A stretch of 64,000 nt of DNA from NCBI GenBank assembly GCA_028871475.1, contig JAGWMZ010000009.1, positions 62,001-126,000 of the forward strand. The letters run 5' to 3'. The notes beneath the pieces were generated by a model, which saw only the letters and a list, made by a program, of their open reading frames with translations, did not search any database and was not told where the DNA came from. The number at the start of each line of letters is the position of its first letter. Position 1 is the first letter of the stretch. This stretch comes from Sphingomonadales bacterium (GTDB lineage Bacteria; Pseudomonadota; Alphaproteobacteria; Sphingomonadales; Sphingomonadaceae). Made by a program: the position numbers and the translations under genes. Positions 43,465 through 51,461 of this stretch are shown here, piece after piece.

Positions 43465-44586
43465 TCAGACCGCCTCGACCAGACCACCCGCCAGCCGATG
43501 CGTGCACCCCAGCGCCACCGCGTCATCCGCCTCGCTCAAGGCCGCGACAGTGCGCCATTCCCCGCGCAGCGCCGCCGCCACCGCCGCATCATGGCCAAGC
43601 GGCAGGAACAGCAGCGGGCGCGGCGCTTCCTGCGCGGCCAGCGTCGCGATCAAAGGGTCGGGATAGAGCGAGAAGCCGGTGGCCGGCTCGGCCTGCGCCC
43701 CGGCGGGCCCAAGAATGCGATAGGTGCCGCCACGCCCCACCGCCCCGCGCAGCCCATCGGCAAAGATGGTGAAGCCGAACCAGCTCTGATATTCAAAGCC
43801 GTGGCGCTCGGTAGGGTCGAGCGTCAGGCGCGCGGCATGGCCAACCCGTCCCGCGATGCTGCGCAGCGCCGCGATGCGTTCATCAAGCACGCCGCCGACA
43901 TCGAGCGCCGCCAGCCGCTCAATCGCGCTGTCGAGCGGCCCGGTAGCGTAAAGCAGCGGTAGATAGGCCTGACCACCCGCCGCCGCCAGCGCGCCTGCAT
44001 CCTTGGCGTCCAGAGCGGTGCGCACGGCCTCCAGCGCGTCGGGCGCCAGCGGCCAGGGCCCGGCAGCCAGTTCGCCGACCAACTCGGGCATGGTGAAATC
44101 AACCGAAACGCCCTGCGCGCCGGCCGCCACCAGCGCCTCGACCGCCACGGCCACCACCTCGGCCGCCGCCGCCACGCTGTCGCTGCCGATCAGCTCCGCG
44201 CCCAGTTGCAGGCGCTCGCGCACCGGGTCCAGCCCGTCGCCCTTGATGGTCAGGATCTGGCCGTTGTAGCACAGGCGCAAGGGACGCGGATTGGCGCTCA
44301 TCCGCGTGGCGGCGATGCGGCCCACCTGCGGGGTCACGTCGCTGCGCAGCGCCATCATCCGCAGGGATGCCGGATCGACAAAGCGGAACATGCGGCGCGA
44401 CTGAATACCCGCCATGCGACTGGCCAGCGACTGCTCAAACTCGATGGTCGGCGGCTGAACGCGGTCATACCCATGCGCATCCATCACATCCATGATGGCG
44501 CGCGTGATGCGCGTGGCAGCCGCCGTTGCCTGAGGCAGGCGGTCTTCGAGGCCTTCGGGAAGCAGGTCGCGGGTGGAGTTGGTCAT
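43465..44586 (-). CDS. hisZ: ATP phosphoribosyltransferase regulatory subunit
   Basis: HisRS-like paralogue that activates short-form HisG in histidine synthesis. Start MTNSTRDLLPEGLEDRL (44586), 373 residues; the longer open frame reads through the repeat element. FVDPASLRMMALRSDVTPQV and GGTYRI-type (GRGGTYRILG) segments match the class II synthetase core without the tRNA-binding domain. The presence of HisZ implies that a short HisG is encoded elsewhere. Confidence 0.92.
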   Translation of the reverse strand: MTNSTRDLLPEGLEDRLPQATAAATRITRAIMDVMDAHGYDRVQPPTIEFEQSLASRMAGIQSRRMFRFVDPASLRMMALRSDVTPQVGRIAATRMSANPRPLRLCYNGQILTIKGDGLDPVRERLQLGAELIGSDSVAAAAEVVAVAVEALVAAGAQGVSVDFTMPELVGELAAGPWPLAPDALEAVRTALDAKDAGALAAAGGQAYLPLLYATGPLDSAIERLAALDVGGVLDERIAALRSIAGRVGHAARLTLDPTERHGFEYQSWFGFTIFADGLRGAVGRGGTYRILGPAGAQAEPATGFSLYPDPLIATLAAQEAPRPLLFLPLGHDAAVAAALRGEWRTVAALSEADDAVALGCTHRLAGGLVEAV

Positions 44587-44626
44587 AATGGAGCGGGCTT
44601 TAGCAGGGTTTGAAGAGAAAGGAAGG

Positions 44627-44834
44627 TGCGAGGGCCATCGCCCTCGCGCTCCCAGTTGTTGTCGGCGTGGTCCCTCGGGTTCGGCCAAGGCGCTGCGTTT
44701 GCCGCGCCGCAGGCTGAAATACCCAAGGCTTGGCGTTATCAAATCAAGCCTGCGGCGCGGCGATGCTGGCGCGCAGGTTCCATCATACACGCCCTCTCGG
44801 AAATAAAGGGAGCGCGAGGGCGATGGCCCTCGCA
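44627..44834. repeat. Family A nested-palindrome element, copy 4 (best-preserved)
   Basis: 208 bp. The left (44627-44653) and right (44808-44834) terminal repeats are exact reverse complements over 27 bp, and each folds as GCGAGGGC-CATC/GATG-GCCCTCGC. Inner arms at about 44701-44714 (GCCGCGCCGCAGGC) and 44748-44770 (GCCTGCGGCGCGGC, GATGCTGGCG) are inverted as well. It lies between serA (stop at 44911) and hisZ, both on the minus strand. Confidence 0.9.
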
Positions 44835-44910
44835 CCTTCCCCTTGTTCTTGAAAAAGAAAAGGCGGAGCCTCCCGACCCCGCCTCTCCAATATTCAAACC
44901 AGCGTTACAC

Positions 44911-46503
44911 TCAGAACGCCAGCCCCTTCACCCGCTTCACGCCGGGCAGCTTGGCGGCCTTGTCCAGCACCTCTTCGCCCACCGGGCTGTCGACCGAGAG
45001 CAGCAGCACTGCCTCGCCGCCAGCCTCGCGGCGGCCCAGGTTGAAGGTGCCGATGTTGATGCCGTTTTCGCCCAGCAGTGTGCCGATGCGGCCGATGAAG
45101 CCGGGGGCGTCCTCGTTGACGATATACATCATGTCGCCGGTCAGTTCGGCCTCGACCTTGATGCCGAAGAGTTCGACCAGACGCGGCTCGGCATTGCTGA
45201 ACAGCGTGCCGGCCACCGAACGTTCGCCTGCTTCAGTCTTGACCGAGACGCGGATCAGCGTGTGGTAGTCGCCGTCCTTTTCGGTCTTCACTTCGCGCAC
45301 TTCAAGGCCGCGCTCCTTGGCGAGGAAGGGGGCGTTGACCATGTTCACCGTGTCGGACTGCACGCGCAGGAACCCGGCCAGAACGGCGGCCACGATGGGC
45401 TTGGCGTTGAGGTCCGCCGCGGCGCCTTCGGTGTGGATCGAGATGCGGGCGACGGCGCTGGTGGTCAGCTGACCGACCAGCGAACCGAGGCGCTCGGCCA
45501 GAGCCATGTAGGGCTTGAGACGCGGGGCTTCTTCAGCCGACAGCGAAGGCACGTTAAGCGCATTGGTGATGCCGCCGGTGGTGAGATAGTCACCCAGCTG
45601 CTCGGCCACCTGCAGCGCGACATTGACCTGCGCTTCGGTGGTGCTGGCGCCCAGATGCGGGGTGCAGATGAAGTTCTTCGTGCCGAAAAGCGGCGAATCC
45701 TTGGCAGGCTCGGTCTGGAACACGTCGAGGGCGGCGCCGGCGATATGGCCCGAATCGAGCCCTTCCTTCAGCGCGGCCTCGTCGATCAGGCCACCACGCG
45801 CGCAGTTGACGATGCGCACGCCCTTCTTGGTCTTGGCCAGATTTTCCGCCGACAGGATGTTCTTGGTGTCAGCGGTCAACGGCGTGTGCAGCGTGATGAA
45901 ATCGGCGCGGGCCAGAAGCTGGTCCAGTTCCACCTTCTCCACGCCCAGTTCCACGGCGCGCTCGGGCGTCAGGAAGGGGTCGAAAGCCACGACCTTCATG
46001 CGCAGGCCGATGGCGCGGCTGGCGACGATGCTGCCGATGTTGCCCGCGCCGATCAGGCCCAGCGTCTTGCCGGTGACTTCCACGCCCATGAAGCCGTTCT
46101 TCGGCCATTTGCCCTGCTGGGTCTGCTCATTGGCCTCGGGGATCTGGCGGGCGAGGGCAAAGATCATCGCAATGGCATGTTCGGCGGTGGTGATCGAATT
46201 GCCGAAGGGCGTGTTCATCACGACAACGCCCTTGGCGCTGGCATAGGGGATGTCCACATTGTCGACGCCGATACCGGCGCGGCCAATGACCTTCAGATTG
46301 GTGGCAGCGTCGAGGATTTCCTTGGTCACCTTGGTCGAGCTGCGGATGGCCAGGCCATCATATTCGCCGATGCGGGCGATCAGTTGCTCGGGGGTTTCGC
46401 CGGTGATGACATCGACGTCGCAGCCCTTTTCCTCGAAAATGCGGGCGGCGTTCGGGTCCATCTTGTCCGAAATCAGGACTTTGGGCTTACGGGTAGCGGT
46501 CAT
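44911..46503 (-). CDS. serA: D-3-phosphoglycerate dehydrogenase
   Basis: First step of serine synthesis. Start MTATRKPKVLISDKM (46503), 530 residues, the long form with intervening and ACT domains. Rossmann motif TLGLIGAGNIGSIVASRA, catalytic NCARGGLIDEAAL and CTPHLGASTTEAQ (His). The C-terminal ACT domain (MMYIVNEDAPGFIGRIGTLL, NIGTFNLGR) may give serine feedback. It follows serC on the same strand with 83 bp between. Confidence 0.97.
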   Translation of the reverse strand: MTATRKPKVLISDKMDPNAARIFEEKGCDVDVITGETPEQLIARIGEYDGLAIRSSTKVTKEILDAATNLKVIGRAGIGVDNVDIPYASAKGVVVMNTPFGNSITTAEHAIAMIFALARQIPEANEQTQQGKWPKNGFMGVEVTGKTLGLIGAGNIGSIVASRAIGLRMKVVAFDPFLTPERAVELGVEKVELDQLLARADFITLHTPLTADTKNILSAENLAKTKKGVRIVNCARGGLIDEAALKEGLDSGHIAGAALDVFQTEPAKDSPLFGTKNFICTPHLGASTTEAQVNVALQVAEQLGDYLTTGGITNALNVPSLSAEEAPRLKPYMALAERLGSLVGQLTTSAVARISIHTEGAAADLNAKPIVAAVLAGFLRVQSDTVNMVNAPFLAKERGLEVREVKTEKDGDYHTLIRVSVKTEAGERSVAGTLFSNAEPRLVELFGIKVEAELTGDMMYIVNEDAPGFIGRIGTLLGENGINIGTFNLGRREAGGEAVLLLSVDSPVGEEVLDKAAKLPGVKRVKGLAF

Positions 46504-46586
46504 GGGAATCACATCCTCATGTGAAAGGGGAAACCGGGGGCGGGCCGGCGCCAGCGCCCCCGTTGAAAGGTCAGGCAGCGCCCAGA

Positions 46587-47726
46587 TCAGGCAGAGACGG
46601 TCTGCGCCTTGACGGTCTCATAGGCATAGTCGAGCCAGGGGCCGAGCGCCTCGATATCCTCGACATTCACCGTGGCGCCGCACCAGATACGCAGGCCCGC
46701 CGGAGCATCGCGATAGCCCGCGATGTCATAGGCAGCGTCTTCCTTTTCGAGAAGAGCGGCGAACTTCTTGATGAAATCAGCATCCGCGCCTTCCACGGTC
46801 AGGCAGACCGAGGTTTTCGAGCGCGTGCCCTTGTCGACGGCCAGATGGCCCAGCCAGTCACGCTCGGCAACGATCTTGTCGAGAGCATTGGCGTTGGCGG
46901 TGCAACGATGCTGCAAGGCTTCGAGACCGCCGATGTCCTTGGCCCATTCAAGCGCAAAGATCGCGTCCTCGACGGCCAGCATCGAGGGGGTGTTGATCGT
47001 CTCGCCCTTGAACACGCCCTCAGCGAGCTTGCCCTTGCTGACCAGGCGAAACACCTTGGGCAGCGGACGGTCGGGGGTGAAGTTTTCCAGACGCTCGACC
47101 GCGCGGGGCCCCAGGATCAGCACGCCATGGCCGCCCTCGCCGCCCAGCACCTTCTGCCAGGAGAAGGTGGCGACGTCGATCTTCGACCAGTCGATGTCGT
47201 AAGCGAAGACCGCGCTGGTGGCATCGGCGAAGGACAGGCCCTCGCGGTCGGCCGGGATCCATTCGGCGTCCGGCACGCGCACGCCGCTGGTGGTGCCGTT
47301 CCAGGTGAAGAGCACGTCGCTCGACCAGTCGACCTTGTCGAGATCGGGGAGCTGACCGTAATCGGCGCGCATCACCGTGGCGTCCAGCTTGAGCTGCTTG
47401 ACGACATCCGTCACCCAGCCTTCACCAAAGCTTTCCCAGGCAAGGGCGGTGACTTCGCGGGCGCCCAGCATCGTCCACATCGCCATCTCGAAGGCGCCGG
47501 TGTCGGAACCGGGGACAAGCCCGATGCGGTGCGTATCAGGCAGGCCCAGGATCTCGCGCATCAGCTCGATGCAATAGGCCAGACGGTTCTTGCCGATCTT
47601 GGCGCGATGCGAGCGGCCCAGCGACTGAGTCGCGAGCTTGGCGAGATCATAAACGGGGGGCTTGGCGCAGGGACCCGACGAGAAAAAGGGACGGGTCGGC
47701 TTGGTCGCCGGAAAAGGTGCAGTCAT
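46587..47726 (-). CDS. serC: Phosphoserine aminotransferase
   Basis: PLP transaminase converting 3-phosphohydroxypyruvate to phosphoserine. Start MTAPFPATKPTRPFFSSGP (47726) with AAGGAGAG before it; 379 residues, the alphaproteobacterial long form. TFSWQKVLGGEGGHGVLIL holds the PLP Lys; NGTTSGVRVPD and RIGLVPGSDTGAFEM bind cofactor phosphate. First gene of serC-serA. A TTGACA hexamer (47861-47856, minus) about 130 bp upstream is a possible -35 without a good -10. Confidence 0.96.
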   Translation of the reverse strand: MTAPFPATKPTRPFFSSGPCAKPPVYDLAKLATQSLGRSHRAKIGKNRLAYCIELMREILGLPDTHRIGLVPGSDTGAFEMAMWTMLGAREVTALAWESFGEGWVTDVVKQLKLDATVMRADYGQLPDLDKVDWSSDVLFTWNGTTSGVRVPDAEWIPADREGLSFADATSAVFAYDIDWSKIDVATFSWQKVLGGEGGHGVLILGPRAVERLENFTPDRPLPKVFRLVSKGKLAEGVFKGETINTPSMLAVEDAIFALEWAKDIGGLEALQHRCTANANALDKIVAERDWLGHLAVDKGTRSKTSVCLTVEGADADFIKKFAALLEKEDAAYDIAGYRDAPAGLRIWCGATVNVEDIEALGPWLDYAYETVKAQTVSA

Positions 47727-47920
47727 GTAGTCTCTCCTTGCAGAGAGCACGCGCGGCGTTGGGACCGCGTGGCCCGGAGCCGCTTCTAAGGGCAAGCTTT
47801 GTGAAGTCAAGCGCGCATCTGCGCAATTTTCGGCGAAGCGAGTACCCCCGTTCGATGTCAACCGTTACCGAAGCGTGAAAGAAAGGGAAATTTTAACCAT
47901 TCTTGTCCCATATTAACCAC

Positions 47921-48634
47921 ATGCAAACTTGGCCTTTCCCCTCGGGGCCCCGCCAAAGCGGCACCCCCCTTTCCTCACCGCGGCTCGCCCTCGCGGCCCT
48001 GCTCTCATTCGCCCTGGCAGCCTGCTCGTCGGGGCCAGTGACGGCGCCCGCACCCACGCGCACCGCTGCCACCGGAAACTGGTCTCCTGCCCCGGCCTAT
48101 GGGCAGTGCATGGCCGATCTCGGCGCGAAAGAGGCCAATTTCAAACCCCTGCCCGACCAATATTTCGGCGCCGGCTGTTCCACCATCCAGACCGTGCGCC
48201 TGCTGTCCATGCGCGGCGATTATTCAGCGCTGGGCGTCACCAATCTGGGCCCGGTCACCTGCCAACTCGCCGATGCTTTCGCCAGCTGGGCCCGCTATGG
48301 AGTCGATCGCGCCGCGCGGCAGATTCTGGGCAGCCAGCTTGTGCGAATCGAGACCATGGGCAGCTACAATTGCCGCAACGTGGCGGGCACCGACCACCGC
48401 AGCGGCCATGCCACCGGCAGCGCCATCGACGTCAGCGGCTTCGTTCTGGCCGATGGTCGCCGCATCACCGTCCTTGGCGACTGGAGCGCCGGCACGCCGG
48501 AAGAGCGCGAATTCCTGCGCGTCATCCACACCAGCGCCTGCAAGCGATTCGGCATGGTGCTGGGGCCGGATTACAATGCGGATCATCGCAACCACTTCCA
48601 TGTGGAGGCCGTGAATTCGCATTTCTGTCGGTAG
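47921..48634 (+). CDS. Extensin-like C-terminal domain lipoprotein
   Basis: 237 residues from ATG 47921. Signal peptide ALAALLSFALAAC gives a lipidated Cys. The PF06904 domain follows; HRSGHATGSAIDVSGF and HRNHFHVEA supply the H-x6-D and H-x-H zinc ligands of LAS-type (VanY-like) peptidases, so peptidoglycan cleavage is a reasonable inference. Several Cys (YGQCMAD, GCSTIQT, TCQLADA, YNCRNV, TSACKRF, SHFCR) suggest disulfides. Divergent from serC. Confidence 0.85.
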   Translation: MQTWPFPSGPRQSGTPLSSPRLALAALLSFALAACSSGPVTAPAPTRTAATGNWSPAPAYGQCMADLGAKEANFKPLPDQYFGAGCSTIQTVRLLSMRGDYSALGVTNLGPVTCQLADAFASWARYGVDRAARQILGSQLVRIETMGSYNCRNVAGTDHRSGHATGSAIDVSGFVLADGRRITVLGDWSAGTPEEREFLRVIHTSACKRFGMVLGPDYNADHRNHFHVEAVNSHFCR

Positions 48635-48657
48635 GAGGTTTTCGTAAAAAAAGGACA

Positions 48658-48679
48658 TGCGAGGGCGATGACCCTCGCA
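48658..48679. repeat. Single REP hairpin of family A
   Basis: TGCGAGGG-CGATGA-CCCTCGCA, matching the terminal hairpin of the full elements. It sits between two convergent stop codons (48634 and 48701) and is followed by CTTCTCTTTTCTTTC. With Ts on the right and AAAAAAA on the left it could terminate transcription in both directions. Confidence 0.8.
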
Positions 48680-48700
48680 TCTTCTCTTTTCTTTCCTCAC

Positions 48701-49444
48701 TTACCTCGCGTGGAAAGGATAATCCGGCAACCCGTCCAAAGCCGCACGCAAAGCCTCGCTCCACCCGGCGGACAGGCTGCGATACCACGGGTCCGAGGCC
48801 GTGATGCGGATTTCATGCAGCGGTTCGAACTCGTCGCGCGCGATGACCTGCAGGTCGAGCGGCATGCCGACGGAGAGGTTCGCCTTCAGCGTCGAATCGA
48901 AACTGACCATCAGCAGCTTGACCGCATCTTCAAAGCCCATCGCCCGATCATAACCGCGCAGGATGATGGGGCGCCCATATTTGGTCTCGCCGATCTGGAA
49001 GAAGGGCGTATCGAAGCTGGCCTCGATGAAATTGCCCTCGGGATAGATGAGGTAGAGATGCTGCTGCATGCCCTTGATCTGCCCGGCCAGAATCAGTGTC
49101 GCGCCAAACTGGCCGGAGGCGTGGGGACCGGCATCCTCGTCACGCTCGGCAATGGTTTCGCGCAGCAGCTTGCCGATATGTTCGGCCATGGCGAACATGG
49201 TGGGCACTTCGAGCAACGTGTTGTGACGGTCCTCGCGCGCCTTGTTGCGCTCTTCCAGCTTGGCGACCACCGCCTGGGTGGTGGCCAGATTGCCGCTGGT
49301 CATCAGCGTGACCATGCGTTCACCCGGCACGGACCAGCTCTGCATCTTGCGAAAGGTGGAGATGTTGTCGACGCCCGAATTGGTCCGGGTGTCGCTCATC
49401 AGCACGAGCCCGGCATCCAGCATCATGCCAACACAATAGGTCAT
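48701..49444 (-). CDS. Anbu-type bacterial proteasome homologue (peptidase)
   Basis: Ntn-hydrolase of the Anbu/BPH family (COG3484), 247 residues. MTYCVGMMLDAGLVLMSDTR begins with Thr after Met removal, the expected catalytic nucleophile; the Asp and Ser of LMSDTRTNSG correspond to proteasome beta-subunit positions. Family members assemble into open helical or ring oligomers. TLILAGQIKGMQQHLYLIYP and DTPFFQIGETKYGRPI are conserved. Its neighbours (transglutaminase, alpha-E, ATP-grasp) are those known for this family. The substrate is unknown. Confidence 0.93.
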   Translation of the reverse strand: MTYCVGMMLDAGLVLMSDTRTNSGVDNISTFRKMQSWSVPGERMVTLMTSGNLATTQAVVAKLEERNKAREDRHNTLLEVPTMFAMAEHIGKLLRETIAERDEDAGPHASGQFGATLILAGQIKGMQQHLYLIYPEGNFIEASFDTPFFQIGETKYGRPIILRGYDRAMGFEDAVKLLMVSFDSTLKANLSVGMPLDLQVIARDEFEPLHEIRITASDPWYRSLSAGWSEALRAALDGLPDYPFHAR

Positions 49445-49607
49445 TTCACATTCCTGTTGCCGCCAGCCACGACCCGGCGATGATTCGTTTAGCCTGCCTG
49501 CTGGGCATTGTGGCCCCCCACGTCAAGCGTCACACATCCGGCCTTCCCTATCGTCAACGGGCAGGTCCGGGCGATTGACAGACTTGTCAATAATTTACCC
49601 GAAACCC

Positions 49608-50465
49608 TCATTGCGCCATGAATTGCTGGGCCACATCGAGCGCCACGTTGATGCCGCTGGAAACGCCGCCCTGGGTCAGGCTGGTGACAGGTGCGGCCTC
49701 GGCATAATCGGCGCCAACGGCCACGCGAACGTAACGGCTGTCGGGGCAGATCTCGTTGGAAGGGTCAAAGCCGACCCAGCCAAGGCCGGGCACATGGGCT
49801 TCGGCCCAGGCGTGGCCGGCATCCTGCGCGGTGCCCTCATCCATCAGCAGATAGCCCGAGACATAGCGTGCCGGCAGGCCCAGCAAGCGCGCGGCGGCGA
49901 TGAAGACATGGGCGTGGTCCTGACAGACCCCCTTGCCCAGTTCCAGCGCCTGCTGCGCGGTGGTGGTGGCATCGGTCACGCCCTTTTCATAGGCCACCGC
50001 ATCCTTCACCGCACGCGTCAGCTCATGCAGCACCTCGATGTCATTCACCCCATCGAGCGTGAAGCGCCGGGCCAGCGCGCGCACCAGCGGCCCGGGTTTG
50101 GTCAGCGGTGTTTCCTTGGCAAAGAGCCACAGCGGCATGAAGCCGGAATGCGGCCCCACCATGCCATGGGCATCACGCACATCGACCAGCGCATGGGCCG
50201 TGATCACCACCTCGCTCACCCCCTGGTTCAGCGTGACGAGCGTCGTATTGTTGCCGTTGTGATCGTCATAGGCGGCCTCGATGACGGCGCCCTCCACGGT
50301 CATCGACCATTCCACCACACTTTGCACGACACAGTCACGCGGGCGCAGGCGCAACCGCTGGACACCGTAACGCACGGGATCATCGAAGTGATAGCGGGTG
50401 GTATGGCTGATGGCGATGCGCATGGGTGCGGTCTCTTCTGCCAGGGTCTGGTCCGGAACGGTCAT
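49608..50465 (-). CDS. Transglutaminase-like cysteine protease/ligase
   Basis: 285 residues. The N-terminal beta domain (ISHTTRYHFDDPVRYGVQRL) is the bacterial transglutaminase-like N-terminal fold; the catalytic triad lies in GKGVCQDHAHVF (Cys), DAGHAWAEAHVP (His) and WVGFDPSNE (Asp). Cytosolic, no signal peptide. The ATG overlaps the alpha-E stop (ATGA), so it is co-translated; a downstream ATG (50423) would remove a poorly conserved 14-residue extension. Part of the Anbu cluster. Confidence 0.93.
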   Translation of the reverse strand: MTVPDQTLAEETAPMRIAISHTTRYHFDDPVRYGVQRLRLRPRDCVVQSVVEWSMTVEGAVIEAAYDDHNGNNTTLVTLNQGVSEVVITAHALVDVRDAHGMVGPHSGFMPLWLFAKETPLTKPGPLVRALARRFTLDGVNDIEVLHELTRAVKDAVAYEKGVTDATTTAQQALELGKGVCQDHAHVFIAAARLLGLPARYVSGYLLMDEGTAQDAGHAWAEAHVPGLGWVGFDPSNEICPDSRYVRVAVGADYAEAAPVTSLTQGGVSSGINVALDVAQQFMAQ

Positions 50466-51406
50466 TCGATGAACCGATAATCGGCCGCAATCGCCTCGGC
50501 GATCTGGCGGTTGGAATTGATGAAGGCGGTGATGAATTCATGCAGGCCGAAATCGAAGATCTGGCCAATGTCAGTCTGGTTCAGGCGGGACTGGGCCTGC
50601 AGCAGCAGATCATGCGCCGGGGTGGTTTCACCATAGGCGCGCGCCAAGCCGGCCATATTGCTGACCAGCTTGTTATAGCAAAAGGCCAGCGAACGCGGGA
50701 AGCGGCCATCGAGGATCAGGAATTCGGCGATCCCCTTGGGTTCCAGCACGCCGGCATTCATCCAGCGGAAGGCCCGCTCGCCCGCCACCGAGCGCAGCAC
50801 CATTTCCCACTGCGCATTGTCCAGCCGCGAGCCCACCCAGGCAAGGCTGGGCAGCAGCACATGATATTTCACGTCGAGAATGCGCGCGGTGTTGTCGGCC
50901 CGCTCGATATGGGTGCCCATGCGCGCGAAATTGAAGATGTCGTTGCGCAGCATGGTGCCTTCCATCGCGCCGCGCACCAGCGTGGTATGGCGGCGGATCG
51001 TGTCAAGCACTTCACCCAGATTGCCTTCGCCCACCGGGCGAGCCAGCAGGTCTTTCAGCACCATCCAGCTTTCATTGGTGGCTTCCCAGACCTCACGCGT
51101 GATGGCGGTGCGCACCATGCGGGCATTGGTCCGCGCGTTCTCGATCATCCAGATCACGCTGTTGGCATTGTCAGGCGATCGCAACACGAAGTTGGTGACA
51201 ACCTTGCCGGTATATTCGCCGCCCTTCGCCGCAAAATCACTGTCCAGTCCCAGCGTAATGAGCACGCTGCGCCACTCCTCCGACGCGGCCGAAAGCCCGC
51301 GCGTCAGGGCCATGCGAAAGCCGGCGTCGAGCAGGCGCGCGGTGTTTTCCGCCCGTTCGAGCGAGCGGAACATCCAGAACAGTCCCCATGCGGAACGACC
51401 GAGCAT
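50462..51406 (-). CDS. Alpha-E domain-containing protein (DUF403)
   Basis: All-helical protein with repeated conserved Glu-Arg-Ala motifs: MFRSLERAENTARLLDA at the N-terminus and MGTHIERADNTARILDVKYH in the middle, the signature of alpha-E. ATG at 51406 is preferred to the TTG before it. 314 residues. The family always accompanies circularly permuted ATP-grasp and transglutaminase genes and is thought to assist peptide or amide synthesis; no activity has been proven from sequence. Confidence 0.92.
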   Translation of the reverse strand: MLGRSAWGLFWMFRSLERAENTARLLDAGFRMALTRGLSAASEEWRSVLITLGLDSDFAAKGGEYTGKVVTNFVLRSPDNANSVIWMIENARTNARMVRTAITREVWEATNESWMVLKDLLARPVGEGNLGEVLDTIRRHTTLVRGAMEGTMLRNDIFNFARMGTHIERADNTARILDVKYHVLLPSLAWVGSRLDNAQWEMVLRSVAGERAFRWMNAGVLEPKGIAEFLILDGRFPRSLAFCYNKLVSNMAGLARAYGETTPAHDLLLQAQSRLNQTDIGQIFDFGLHEFITAFINSNRQIAEAIAADYRFIE

Positions 51407-51461
51407 CAAGCCTTACCCTTCATCAAACGTCGCATCATGGTCGCAGTGATTATGGTCGCGC

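Noticed and set aside
44626..44911. Open frames running through the repeat elements into hisZ, folB and other genes (apparent N-terminal extensions)
   Set aside because: The extensions read the inverted repeats and are not family sequence; normal family starts lie just downstream.
47727..47920. A riboswitch or leader peptide upstream of serC
   Set aside because: No recognisable conserved riboswitch core, terminator pair or Ser-rich leader frame; only a TTGACA hexamer is seen.
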